Of a stretch of 19,261 bases of DNA, positions 1 through 6,935 are shown in pieces. A program made the translations under genes and the position numbers. The stretch comes from Oscillospiraceae bacterium (lineage in GTDB: Bacteria; Bacillota_A; Clostridia; Oscillospirales; Oscillospiraceae), in contig JAFWOX010000122.1 in assembly GCA_017545325.1 (NCBI GenBank), positions 1 through 19,261 of the forward strand. Direction: 5' to 3'. The notes beneath the pieces were generated by a model. That model saw only the letters and a list, made by a program, of their open reading frames with translations. It ran no database searches and was not told the origin of the DNA. Positions within the stretch are counted from its first letter, which is position 1. The number at the start of each line of letters is the position of its first letter.

Positions 1-24
1 GATAACTGCATATCTGTTCGTTGT

Positions 25-70
25 GTTCCCTCATCAGGCGCTCCGCGCCAGCTTCCCCCAAGGGAAGCCA
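25..70 (-). repeat. Interspersed GC-rich repeat, copy 1
   Basis: Read on the minus strand, this segment has a hairpin-forming TTCCC/GGGAA part followed by the core AGCTGGCGCGGAGCGCCTGA. The same 20-base core occurs on the plus strand at 6504-6523. The core carries its own inverted repeat (GGCGC/GCGCC). Copies of this architecture are scattered between genes in many gut Clostridia, and this one lies in non-coding sequence at the window edge. Function unknown; it may be a non-autonomous miniature element or a structured RNA-end repeat. Confidence 0.65.
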
Positions 71-411
71 GGGCAGTAATCTCCCTGCGCCGGTGCGGCG
101 AAGGGCACCCTGAAAAGCAAACGATTATTGCCAAGCAGATTCAAAGTCGGCAAGCTGACGTTCCGCACCCGCTTGTTTATCGTCGAACCTACGTCCCCTT
201 CGCTTCAGCGCCCGCCGCACCGGGGGTGCAGGGGAACGCCCCTGCCGCGCTCTTTCCCCGGTTTCTCCCGCGCAGGAGAAACCGGGCCGCCGGAGGCAGC
301 GGGGAAAAAAGACGATTTGTAAAGGCAGACGGCTGATCCCTTGGGTCCGATGCAAACAGGCCTCCAGGGGACGGGCCGTTTCTCGTATTCCCGTTTTTCC
401 CAATTCGGTAC
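71..411. other. Non-coding stretch, no convincing gene
   Basis: Short open frames exist on both strands here (for example 128-322 on plus), but none has a good ribosome binding site or a recognisable protein. A perfect inverted repeat (GGTTTCTCC/GGAGAAACC) sits near 260-282. It is followed on the plus strand by a purine-rich stretch with A-runs rather than a T-run, so it is not a convincing terminator. The stretch lies downstream of the polyphosphate operon's terminator. I see no RNA gene in it. Confidence 0.5.
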
Positions 412-443
412 AAAAAGGGAAGCAGGCCCGTGACCCGCTTCCC
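412..443 (-). terminator. Intrinsic terminator of the polyphosphate operon
   Basis: On the minus strand GGGAAGC (443-437) pairs with GCTTCCC (423-417) and is followed at once by TTTTT (416-412). It begins 14 bases after the stop codon of the last gene of the operon, the expected place for a rho-independent terminator. Confidence 0.75.
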
Positions 444-457
444 GTATTCTTTTCCGT

Positions 458-772
458 TTACCGCTTCGCTTTTGTATTCGCCAATATGACCATGGCCACC
501 GCGGCGATGATCAGCAGGAGGATTCCTGTCTCTATCAGCGGTCTGACGCCGGTCAGCGTACCGATGAGGGCAAGCACCTCGCACCCGGCGAAAACAAACA
601 TCCCGTTGCGCATGATCCTCAGGAGCTTTGTCTCGTCGATCTTCTCTCTTTCCCTCTCCGACATGGTGTTGTACCCGGCGATGAGCTTCTGTCCCTTGCC
701 CTTGGCAAAGAGAACGCCCATGACCAGGAACAGCAGAATCAGGATCCCGTAGACGATGCAGGCAGCGATCAT
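458..772 (-). CDS. DUF3784 family small membrane protein
   Basis: This 104-aa protein has about three predicted membrane segments: residues 2-22, about 58-76, and about 79-98. Between the first two is a charged loop containing KGKGQKLIAGYNTMSERE, the hallmark of the DUF3784 family (KG....LIAGYNTMS), which is common in Firmicutes and has no known biochemical function. The length is normal for the family. The start is well supported: GGAGG lies 7 bases upstream, and the TAA stop of the preceding gene is part of the same TAAGGAGG string. It is the last gene of the five-gene operon and lies in the same frame as the others. A role in polyphosphate metabolism is only suggested by position. Confidence 0.85.
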   Translation of the reverse strand: MIAACIVYGILILLFLVMGVLFAKGKGQKLIAGYNTMSEREREKIDETKLLRIMRNGMFVFAGCEVLALIGTLTGVRPLIETGILLLIIAAVAMVILANTKAKR

Positions 773-784
773 GGAATTTCCTCC

Positions 785-1699
785 TTATTGTCCGATCTGT
801 CGATACTCCTCCCTATACCACCTTGGAACCGTAAGCCGGAATCCGTCGTAATCCGCAAAGGCGGTCCTGCAGCGGCGGACCATGCCGTCCACATCCTCCT
901 GTCCGAATTTCTCCGCCCACTTGATGGAGTAGAGAGAGGCATGGGCGACGTACACCGCCAGGACGGTCCAGAAGCTCTCGGGAACCACGTCCCTGAAGTA
1001 GGCGTCGATCTGGCCGACGCAGTAGGGGACGCTGACCTCCCGTCCGAAGCTTTCCAGCTTATAGAATTCCTCCCAGGGATCGCCCGCCTCCCATCGGTTG
1101 AAGTCGATCACCCCGATGGAGCCCTCCGGGGTATAGATCAGATTCCCCGGGTGAAAGTCCCCATGGAGGTATACGGGCTTTTCCTGCCAGATCCTGTCGA
1201 TATTCTCCTTGACATACCGCAGGGCGATCTCATCCCCGGGTATGCGCACGGCCGATTCCTCATACAGGGCCAGCTGCCGCAGCTTTTTGGCCTTTTTCGT
1301 CTCCCGGGGCACGTCCTCCGGGCTGAGAGGAATGGCGTGGATCCGGCGAAGAATCTCCCCGGCCTGCCGGCCCAGAGCATATTGCTTCTCTGCCGGAAGC
1401 TCCGGCAGCGCCTCCTCCAGGTCGCGTCCCTCCACCCATTCCAGAAGCATATAGACGTCTCCGCTCCCGCGGCATACGCCGAATTCCACGGGGGCGGACA
1501 GCTTTATGCTTGTCCGGGCATATTTCGTGATGATCTCGAATTCCTTCCGTTTTGCTTCCCGCTTATCCGGATCGGAAAGCCGGAGAAGAAGGGTCTCGCC
1601 CGCCTCCGTTTCGACCCGGTACTTTCGATCCTCCGACCAGCCCTTCTCCACCGGGGCGACGGCTCTCCAGTCCCGGCTGGTTTCGATCCCGAAGACCAT
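785..1699 (-). CDS. Aminoglycoside phosphotransferase-fold small-molecule kinase
   Basis: This 304-aa protein belongs to the APH/choline kinase-like superfamily. The N lobe includes an LLLRLSD strand (about 36-42), and the hinge reads MLLEWVEGRDL (about 84-94). The catalytic loop is HGDFHPGN at 179-186, with likely catalytic base Asp181 and metal-binding Asn186. The metal-binding aspartate of the VIDF motif is Asp199. The key residues are present, so an active kinase is expected. The substrate is unknown: family members phosphorylate aminoglycosides, macrolides, choline, homoserine or sugars, and nothing here shows resistance. The ATG follows the sugar-kinase stop as TAG GAG ATG, in the same frame, so GGAG touches the start codon and is too close for a normal ribosome binding site. 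Translation probably depends on termination-reinitiation. Confidence 0.85.
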   Translation of the reverse strand: MVFGIETSRDWRAVAPVEKGWSEDRKYRVETEAGETLLLRLSDPDKREAKRKEFEIITKYARTSIKLSAPVEFGVCRGSGDVYMLLEWVEGRDLEEALPELPAEKQYALGRQAGEILRRIHAIPLSPEDVPRETKKAKKLRQLALYEESAVRIPGDEIALRYVKENIDRIWQEKPVYLHGDFHPGNLIYTPEGSIGVIDFNRWEAGDPWEEFYKLESFGREVSVPYCVGQIDAYFRDVVPESFWTVLAVYVAHASLYSIKWAEKFGQEDVDGMVRRCRTAFADYDGFRLTVPRWYREEYRQIGQ

Positions 1700-1702
1700 C
1701 TC

Positions 1703-2665
1703 CTACGCGTTTTCCTCCATCAGGGCCAACGCCCCGTACAGGACGCTGTCGTCCCCCAGGGCGGCGTTCTTCAGCTCCACGGTGCTGCGGATCTCCGGCA
1801 TGCAGTACCTGTCCACCTCCCGGAGGATCTTCTCCAGGAACAGGTCCCCCACCGCCTCGATGACGCCGCCGCCATAAAGCACCAGATCCGGGCTGAAGAT
1901 ATTGATGAGGGAGCCCGTTGCCACCGCCAGATAATGGCAGGAGCGGTCCACGGCTTCCCGGGCCACCTGATCCCCCGCCTGCAGGGCCTTCTTCAGCTTC
2001 TTGCTCTTGAATACCCCGGCCTGCGCAGCCTCCGCCAGAAGGCAGCCCCGGCCTCTGGCCGCCTGCTGCCGGATATAGGCGCTCATGCCCTGCTTGCTGG
2101 AGAAGGCCTCCAGGCAGCCCCGCTGGCCGCAGCCGCAGAGAGGACCCTCCGGATCCAGGACCATATGGCCCATCTCCGCCGCCTTGAACCGGTTCCCCGT
2201 ATACAGCTCCCCGTTCAGGATGAGACCGCCTCCCACCCCGGTGCCCACAAACAGGCCCACTACGTTCCGGTAGCCCCGGGCCGCGCCGTAGCGGTATTCC
2301 CCCAGGACCCCCAGGTTCACATCGTTGCCGATGAAGAAGGGCACCCCGAAGCGGCTTTCCATGGCGCTGCGGATATCGTAGTCCCGCCAGGGGAGGTTGG
2401 GAGTGAAAAGCACCACCCCGGCCTTCTGGTCGATGACCCCGGGGATGCTGGAGGCAATTGCGGCGATCTGCTCCAGGGGGATACCGGAGGCCTCCAGCAT
2501 CTCCTCCACCACGCTGACGATCACCTGCTCCACGTTCTCCGCCTCGGCGCCCTGCTCCGTGGACTTCTTCTTCAGCCGATATATCACGTTCCGTTCCCGG
2601 TCAAAAATCGCCCCCAGGACCTTCGTCCCGCCGACGTCCAGACCGATGCGATAGGTCTCTGCCAT
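1703..2665 (-). CDS. ROK-family sugar kinase, probable glucokinase
   Basis: This 320-aa protein phosphorylates a sugar, probably glucose to glucose 6-phosphate, in the cytoplasm. The N-terminal phosphate-binding motif is DVGGTK (10-15). GNDVN carries the likely catalytic base Asp115, followed by the GTGVGGG nucleotide loop. The structural zinc site of the ROK family is complete: EMGH with His167, and CGCGQRGC with Cys177, Cys179 and Cys184. No N-terminal helix-turn-helix is present, so it is a kinase rather than a ROK repressor. The start has AAGGAGGT 7-8 bases upstream, overlapping the ppk1 stop. Its place directly after two polyphosphate enzymes raises the question of whether polyP is a phosphoryl donor, as in actinobacterial ROK polyphosphate glucokinases. 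The motifs seen are those of ordinary ATP-dependent members, so ATP remains the default. Confidence 0.88.
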   Translation of the reverse strand: MAETYRIGLDVGGTKVLGAIFDRERNVIYRLKKKSTEQGAEAENVEQVIVSVVEEMLEASGIPLEQIAAIASSIPGVIDQKAGVVLFTPNLPWRDYDIRSAMESRFGVPFFIGNDVNLGVLGEYRYGAARGYRNVVGLFVGTGVGGGLILNGELYTGNRFKAAEMGHMVLDPEGPLCGCGQRGCLEAFSSKQGMSAYIRQQAARGRGCLLAEAAQAGVFKSKKLKKALQAGDQVAREAVDRSCHYLAVATGSLINIFSPDLVLYGGGVIEAVGDLFLEKILREVDRYCMPEIRSTVELKNAALGDDSVLYGALALMEENA

Positions 2666-2677
2666 TGCGGACCTCCT

Positions 2678-4834
2678 TTATTCTTTTCCATTCCCGGACA
2701 GGGTGCGGAATCCCCGGCGCAGCCGGTTCCAGAAGGGCTCCTGCTTCGCCGGCGGCTGCTTCCCGGGCTTGAAGCTCTCCGCCGCAGGCGGTTCCGGTTC
2801 CAGGGATACCCGATATTTGCTGAAATACTGATACAAAGCCTCCTGGGAAGAGGTCCCCGCGCCGCCCTCCTCCCGGATATACCGGCCGTCCGCCTGCATG
2901 GTGCGGGACTTCTCCCGGTCCCGGCGCAGGCACTCCAGCACCATGTTCACCTGCTCCCGGGTCTCGGGGGTGCGGACCTCCATAAAGGCCTCCACCCGGT
3001 GCTCCAGATTCCGGGTGAGCAGATCGCCGGAGCCGATGAACAGGCGTTCCTCCGCTCCTTCCCCGAAGCTGTAGATGCGGGAATGCTCCAGCCAGCGGCC
3101 CACCACGCTTTTGACGGTGATGTTCTCCGTCTGCCCGGGGATCCCCGGACGCAGACAGCAGATGCCCCGGACGAACAGCTCCACCCGCACCCCCGCCTGG
3201 GAGCAGCGGATGAGCTCCTGCATGATCTCCGGATTATTCAGGGAGTTGACCTTGATAGCCACCCGGCCGCCGCCGCCCTTCTCCCGCTCCCGCTCCAGCA
3301 GGTCCAGGACCCGGTCCTTGAAATGCAGGGGGGCGATCCAAAGGGTCTGGGCCGTCTCGGGAAGCCTTCCCGCGATCATGGCGGCAAAGGCGGCCTCTCC
3401 ATCCTGCCCGGCGGCGGCGTCCGCCGTGATGAGGGACAGGTCCGTATACTGCTCTCCCGTCACCTCATTGTAGTTCCCGGTACCCACCTGGGTGATATAG
3501 GTCAGGTTGCCTCCGTGCTCCCGGGTGATGACGCAGAGCTTGCTGTGGACCTTATGCAGAGGCAGACCATAGATCACCCGGCAGCCGGCGTCCTCCAGCA
3601 GCTCGGAGTAGTCGATATTGTTCTGCTCATCGAAGCGGGCCCGGAGCTCCAGAAGGCACAGCACGTCCTTCCCCCGGTCCGCCGCGTAAGCCAGGGCCGC
3701 GGCGATCTTGCTGCTTGCGGACATGCGGTACAGCGTGATCTTGATGGAAATGACCTCCGGATCATCCGCCGCCTCGTAGATCAGGTCCACGAAGGGCAGC
3801 ATGCTCTGGAAGGGATAGCTGAGAAGCAGATCATGCTTCTCGATATACCTGAAGTACTCCCCCTTCCTCAGGCCGATCTCCCGCACCGGCTTCCGCTCCG
3901 GATACCGCATGCCGGCGGAGCCGGAGATGCAGGAGCGGAAGGAGAGGTCGAAGGGTACGCTGACGTTAAACACTACCCGCTCCGGCACCCGGAGCTTTTT
4001 GATCAGCTGGGCCCGGGCGGCCTCCGTGAGCTTGCCGAAGATCTGCACCCGTACGGGCTGCTCCCGCTTCCGCTTGGTGAGCATGGAGGACATCTTCATG
4101 CGCAGATCCTCGCTGCCCCCCGCGGCCATATCCGACAGGAACACATCCGCGTTCCGGGTGACCTTCACGACGGCGGACTGAAGGATCGTCTCCTTCTTCA
4201 TCAGCAGCGGCAGGAAATGCCGCACCAGCTGGGCGGTGAGCACGATCTTCTGCCGCCCCTCGATCTCAAAGCTCTGGTAGGCGGGGATGCGGTGCAGCGG
4301 GATGACCGCCAGCTTGTTCTGCCCCAGGAAGGCGATGACATAGGCCTCCTCCCCCCAGAGGAAGGGCAGGCTCTGGTCCTGGGCGATCACCTTGGGGAAG
4401 AGCAGGTCTTTCAGGTCTCCGAAGAGCTTTTTGCTCATGAGCTCATCCACCTTGCTGATCTTCTTGAAGTCCAGCAGGTCGATCCCGTTTTCCCTGAGCT
4501 GCGCTTTTATGGCCTTCCAGACGCTCTCCTCCAGCACCTGCTGCTCCGCCGTCACCCGCAGGGCCTCCCGGATCTGCTCCTCCGGCAGGAGGCCGGAAAG
4601 CTCATCCCGCTTGTCCGGAGTCAGGATGACCCGGTGGGTGAGGATGCCGATGCGCACCCGATAGAATTCATCCAGGTTGGACTGATAGATGGACAGGAAC
4701 TTCAGCCGCTCCAGCAGGGGCACGGAGCTGTCCGCCGCCTCCATCAGCACCCGCTCGTTGAAGGCGAGCCAGCTCAGCTCCCGGTTCAGGAAGCAGCTCT
4801 CTTCGGATGCGCCCTTTTTCAGCTTTTCCGCCAT
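2678..4834 (-). CDS. ppk1: Polyphosphate kinase Ppk1
   Basis: This 718-aa protein reversibly transfers the ATP gamma-phosphate to inorganic polyphosphate. Length and domain order match the family: an N domain starting with NRELSWLAFNERVL (about 17-30), a head domain, and two phospholipase-D-like C domains. The histidine expected to be autophosphorylated is His430 in the HSKLCVI motif. The second conserved histidine is His584 in HSRIYSFGEG. These correspond to His435 and His592 of the E. coli enzyme, so it should be active. The ATG has GGAGAG a few bases upstream that overlaps the TAG of the preceding PPK2 gene. It forms the centre of a polyP operon: Ppk1 makes the polymer and the upstream enzyme probably uses it. 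A C-terminal tail rich in Pro and Lys follows the last domain. Confidence 0.97.
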   Translation of the reverse strand: MAEKLKKGASEESCFLNRELSWLAFNERVLMEAADSSVPLLERLKFLSIYQSNLDEFYRVRIGILTHRVILTPDKRDELSGLLPEEQIREALRVTAEQQVLEESVWKAIKAQLRENGIDLLDFKKISKVDELMSKKLFGDLKDLLFPKVIAQDQSLPFLWGEEAYVIAFLGQNKLAVIPLHRIPAYQSFEIEGRQKIVLTAQLVRHFLPLLMKKETILQSAVVKVTRNADVFLSDMAAGGSEDLRMKMSSMLTKRKREQPVRVQIFGKLTEAARAQLIKKLRVPERVVFNVSVPFDLSFRSCISGSAGMRYPERKPVREIGLRKGEYFRYIEKHDLLLSYPFQSMLPFVDLIYEAADDPEVISIKITLYRMSASSKIAAALAYAADRGKDVLCLLELRARFDEQNNIDYSELLEDAGCRVIYGLPLHKVHSKLCVITREHGGNLTYITQVGTGNYNEVTGEQYTDLSLITADAAAGQDGEAAFAAMIAGRLPETAQTLWIAPLHFKDRVLDLLEREREKGGGGRVAIKVNSLNNPEIMQELIRCSQAGVRVELFVRGICCLRPGIPGQTENITVKSVVGRWLEHSRIYSFGEGAEERLFIGSGDLLTRNLEHRVEAFMEVRTPETREQVNMVLECLRRDREKSRTMQADGRYIREEGGAGTSSQEALYQYFSKYRVSLEPEPPAAESFKPGKQPPAKQEPFWNRLRRGFRTLSGNGKE

Positions 4835-4843
4835 ATCTCTCTC

Positions 4844-6310
4844 CTACAGCTTCTCCCCGCAGGCCTTCTCCAACGCCGAAATGGTCAGGCGCAGGGTCTT
4901 GATCCGGGCATACTTCTTATCGTTGGACTCGATGATGTGCCACGGGGCGTACTCGGTGCCGGTCTTCTCCAGCATCTCATCGATGGCCTCCTCGTACTGG
5001 GGCCACTTCTCCCGGTTCCGCCAGTCCTCCTCCGTGAGCTTCCACTGCTTCTCCGGGGTGTTTTGCCGGGCGTTGAAGCGCTCCAGCTGGGTATCCGGAT
5101 CGATCTGGATCCAGAATTTCAGCACAACGGCGCCCCATTCCGTGAGCTGCCGCTCGAATTCGTTGATCTCATTGTAGGCCCGCTTCCAGTCCTTTTCGGT
5201 ACAGAAGCCCTCCAGCCGTTCCACCATCACCCGGCCGTACCAGGTGCGGTCGAAGATGGCGATATGTCCGCTCCGGGGCAGCTGGGTCCAGAAGCGCCAC
5301 AGGTACTGGCGATGCAGCTCATGGGGCTCGGGGGAGGCGATGGGGATCACGTCGAAGCCCCGGGGATCCAGGTTCCGGGCCAGGCGGCGGATGTTCCCGC
5401 CCTTGCCTGCGGCGTCCCAGCCCTCATAGCAGATCACCACGGGAATCCGCTTCCGGTACACCAGGTTATGCAGCTCCCCCAGCCGCTTCTGGAGCTTTTT
5501 CAGCTCTTGTTTATACTCCTCGTCCTCCAGGGCGGGACTCAGATCCACCTCCCGGAGCCGGGGCAGCTTCACCAGGGGGAAATCCGCCTTGAAGGGCTCG
5601 CCGATATAGCGTCCCTCCTCCAATCCCCTGCGGATGGTTTTGGTCAGGAGCTTCAGCGCGTCCCGGACGGCGGTGCGCCTGTCGTCCCCCTCCAGCACAT
5701 GCCAGGGGACCGTCTCCCCCGTGGCTGCCATGAAGTCCTCATAGGCCTCCCGGAACCGCTTGTATTCCCGGTGCTGCCACAGGTCGTCCTCCGTCGCCCG
5801 CCATTCCGTGGAAAAATCCTCCCGCAGAGCCCGGAGGCGCTTGCCCTGCTCCTCCCGGTCGATGCGCAGGAAGAGCTTCAGCAGAAGATAGCCCCCGTCC
5901 CGAAGCTGACGCTCGAATTCCGTCACGCTGCGGATCCGCTCCCGGTACTGCTCCCCGGTGATCTCCCGCCGGAGATACCGGCGCACCACGGATTCCATCC
6001 AGCCGGAGTCGTAGAACATGAGCTGCCCGTCCTCCGGGATCTCTTTGGCATAGGGCCAGAGAAAGGGATACCGATCCTCCCGCTCCGGTCCCACCCCGGG
6101 GGAGACGACATTGTAGAACCGGGGATCCATTTCGCAGATGAGCTCCCCGATGAGGCTGCCCTTGCCCGCGGCGGCCCAGCCCTCCACCAGGACGATCACC
6201 GGCAGGCCCGCGCTCCGCAGCGCCATCTGCTGCCCGGCCAGGGTCTCCCGCAGGGCCTTGATCTCGGCCTTAAGCGCCTGTTCTTCCTCGGACTTGTTCT
6301 TTTTGCTCAT
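4844..6310 (-). CDS. pap: Two-domain PPK2-type polyphosphate:AMP phosphotransferase
   Basis: This 488-aa protein holds two tandem PPK2 P-loop domains, the architecture of class II PPK2 enzymes that convert AMP plus polyP to ADP. The N domain has a Walker A-like EGWAAAGKGS at about 43-52 and a Walker B region YDSGWMES. The C domain has EGWDAAGKGG at 296-305 and FDRTWYGRVMVERLEGF, the form seen in active PPK2 domains. By analogy with Pseudomonas aeruginosa class II PPK2 the C domain is the catalytic one. The N domain here lacks the Arg and Tyr of DRTWY, which fits a non-catalytic role. I placed the start at 6310 rather than at the in-frame ATG at 6334, because AGAGGAG lies 8 bases before 6310. 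It is the first gene of the operon, and its TAG stop is 9 bases before ppk1. Confidence 0.93.
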   Translation of the reverse strand: MSKKNKSEEEQALKAEIKALRETLAGQQMALRSAGLPVIVLVEGWAAAGKGSLIGELICEMDPRFYNVVSPGVGPEREDRYPFLWPYAKEIPEDGQLMFYDSGWMESVVRRYLRREITGEQYRERIRSVTEFERQLRDGGYLLLKLFLRIDREEQGKRLRALREDFSTEWRATEDDLWQHREYKRFREAYEDFMAATGETVPWHVLEGDDRRTAVRDALKLLTKTIRRGLEEGRYIGEPFKADFPLVKLPRLREVDLSPALEDEEYKQELKKLQKRLGELHNLVYRKRIPVVICYEGWDAAGKGGNIRRLARNLDPRGFDVIPIASPEPHELHRQYLWRFWTQLPRSGHIAIFDRTWYGRVMVERLEGFCTEKDWKRAYNEINEFERQLTEWGAVVLKFWIQIDPDTQLERFNARQNTPEKQWKLTEEDWRNREKWPQYEEAIDEMLEKTGTEYAPWHIIESNDKKYARIKTLRLTISALEKACGEKL

Positions 6311-6343
6311 TGCCGCGCTCCTCTCTTCTCCCATGAGGGCTTC

Positions 6344-6363
6344 CCTCCCGGCGCTCCGGGAGG
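6344..6363 (-). promoter_or_regulatory. Hairpin in the 5' leader of the polyphosphate operon
   Basis: CCTCCCGG and CCGGGAGG form an 8-bp perfect stem with a 4-base loop in the roughly 100-base untranslated leader, about 30 bases before the pap start. No T-run follows, so it is not an intrinsic terminator. It may affect mRNA stability or translation; no known riboswitch was recognised. Confidence 0.35.
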
Positions 6364-6415
6364 ACTCCGGCGATCTGCGGCCCCGCCGGTTATCCTTTCA
6401 CAACCAGAGTATGTT

Positions 6416-6444
6416 ATTATACCATTATCCCGCTGTTTCAACAA
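6416..6444 (-). promoter_or_regulatory. Sigma-A type promoter of the polyphosphate operon
   Basis: On the minus strand TTGTTG (6444-6439) and a perfect TATAAT (6421-6416) are separated by 17 bases. Transcription would start near 6409, leaving a leader of about 100 bases before the pap ATG at 6310. It is the only good promoter seen upstream of the five co-directional genes. Confidence 0.7.
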
Positions 6445-6484
6445 GGGGGCGGATGCCTGTTTCACTTCCCCGCCCGCAGCGGTC

Positions 6485-6529
6485 TGGCTCCCTCCCTGAG
6501 GGAGCTGGCGCGGAGCGCCTGAAGGAGTG
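6485..6529 (+). repeat. Interspersed GC-rich repeat, copy 2
   Basis: The copy consists of CTCCCTC/GAGGGAG (a hairpin), then the core AGCTGGCGCGGAGCGCCTGA at 6504-6523, then AGGAG. The core is identical to that of the copy at 25-70 but on the opposite strand. It faces another divergent copy at 6571-6626, with an additional small hairpin (AGCTCT/AGAGCT, about 6541-6557) between them. Confidence 0.65.
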
Positions 6530-6570
6530 CTTTTCATTGAAGCTCTATCGTCAGAGCTGCTTGTCGTCAT

Positions 6571-6626
6571 GCTCCTTCCGTCTTCGCCGCTTTGCGGCGA
6601 ATCCACCTCCCTCGGGGAGGGAGGCT
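6571..6626 (-). repeat. Interspersed GC-rich repeat, divergent copy 3
   Basis: Read on the minus strand the order is CCTCCCTC/GAGGGAGG hairpin, then a second hairpin TTCGCCGC/GCGGCGAA, then GGAAGGAGC. The plan is the same as in the two other copies, with a changed and longer second stem. Together with copy 2 it makes an inverted pair of about 140 bases upstream of the polyphosphate operon promoter. Confidence 0.55.
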
Positions 6627-6687
6627 GAACACGAGACGATCCGCTCCGGTGTTCCTGGCGAGGAGACGGTGAGGCGGGAGATGCTGC

Positions 6688-6723
6688 AAAACAAGCGGAG
6701 GCGCCGCGAAAAGCAGCGCCTCC
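6688..6723 (-). terminator. Probable terminator after the MFS gene remnant
   Basis: On the minus strand GGAGGCGC (6723-6716) pairs with GCGCCTCC (6704-6697), an 8-bp GC-rich stem with an 11-base loop, followed after GC by TTGTTTT. It lies 41 bases beyond the stop codon of the transporter remnant, and would also end transcripts from the cassette gene upstream of that remnant. The T-run is offset from the stem, so strength is uncertain. Confidence 0.6.
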
Positions 6724-6763
6724 AATGCTGGGATCGGCGGTATTCGATTTGCCTCGGCAGCAC

Positions 6764-6865
6764 TCAGTCCTTTTTCCCGGTCCTGGGGATATTCATGAGC
6801 CGCTCGAAGGGGACCAGCCCGGAGAAGAGGATGGGCAGGATGCGGGCCGCAGCCACCGGAGCCAT
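6764..6865 (-). pseudogene. 3' remnant of an MFS transporter gene
   Basis: The minus strand encodes about 33 residues plus a stop that match the C-terminus of the intact MFS protein at 8575-9822: ILPILFSGLVPFERLMNIP is shared, and the ends differ slightly (RTGKKD against KNGEKN). At DNA level 6786-6843 and 8597-8654 are identical over 58 bases. No start codon or upstream transporter sequence is present. Homology fades near 6865 and gives way to the 3' flank of the unrelated gene ending at 6936. It is the surviving tail of a second transporter copy, with its own different downstream sequence and terminator. Confidence 0.85.
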
Positions 6866-6935
6866 GCCAATTTTGAGAAAAAAGTGGTCACCGCACCTTT
6901 GCTGCGCGTATTCAACATATATTACTTCTTCCGTT

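Noticed and set aside
260..282. GGTTTCTCC/GGAGAAACC inverted repeat as a terminator
   Set aside because: No T-run follows closely on either strand and no gene ends next to it.
128..322. Possible 64-aa plus-strand ORF near the left edge
   Set aside because: No ribosome binding site, no recognisable family, basic low-complexity composition, and it runs through an inverted repeat in non-coding DNA.
788..6499. A very long plus-strand open frame (about 1,900 codons) antisense to four genes of the polyphosphate operon
   Set aside because: It is a shadow. The minus-strand genes are all in one frame, GC-rich and biased at the third codon position, which keeps the antisense frame free of stops. The translated sequence is low-complexity Leu/Pro/His/Gly, and the minus-strand proteins carry clear family motifs.
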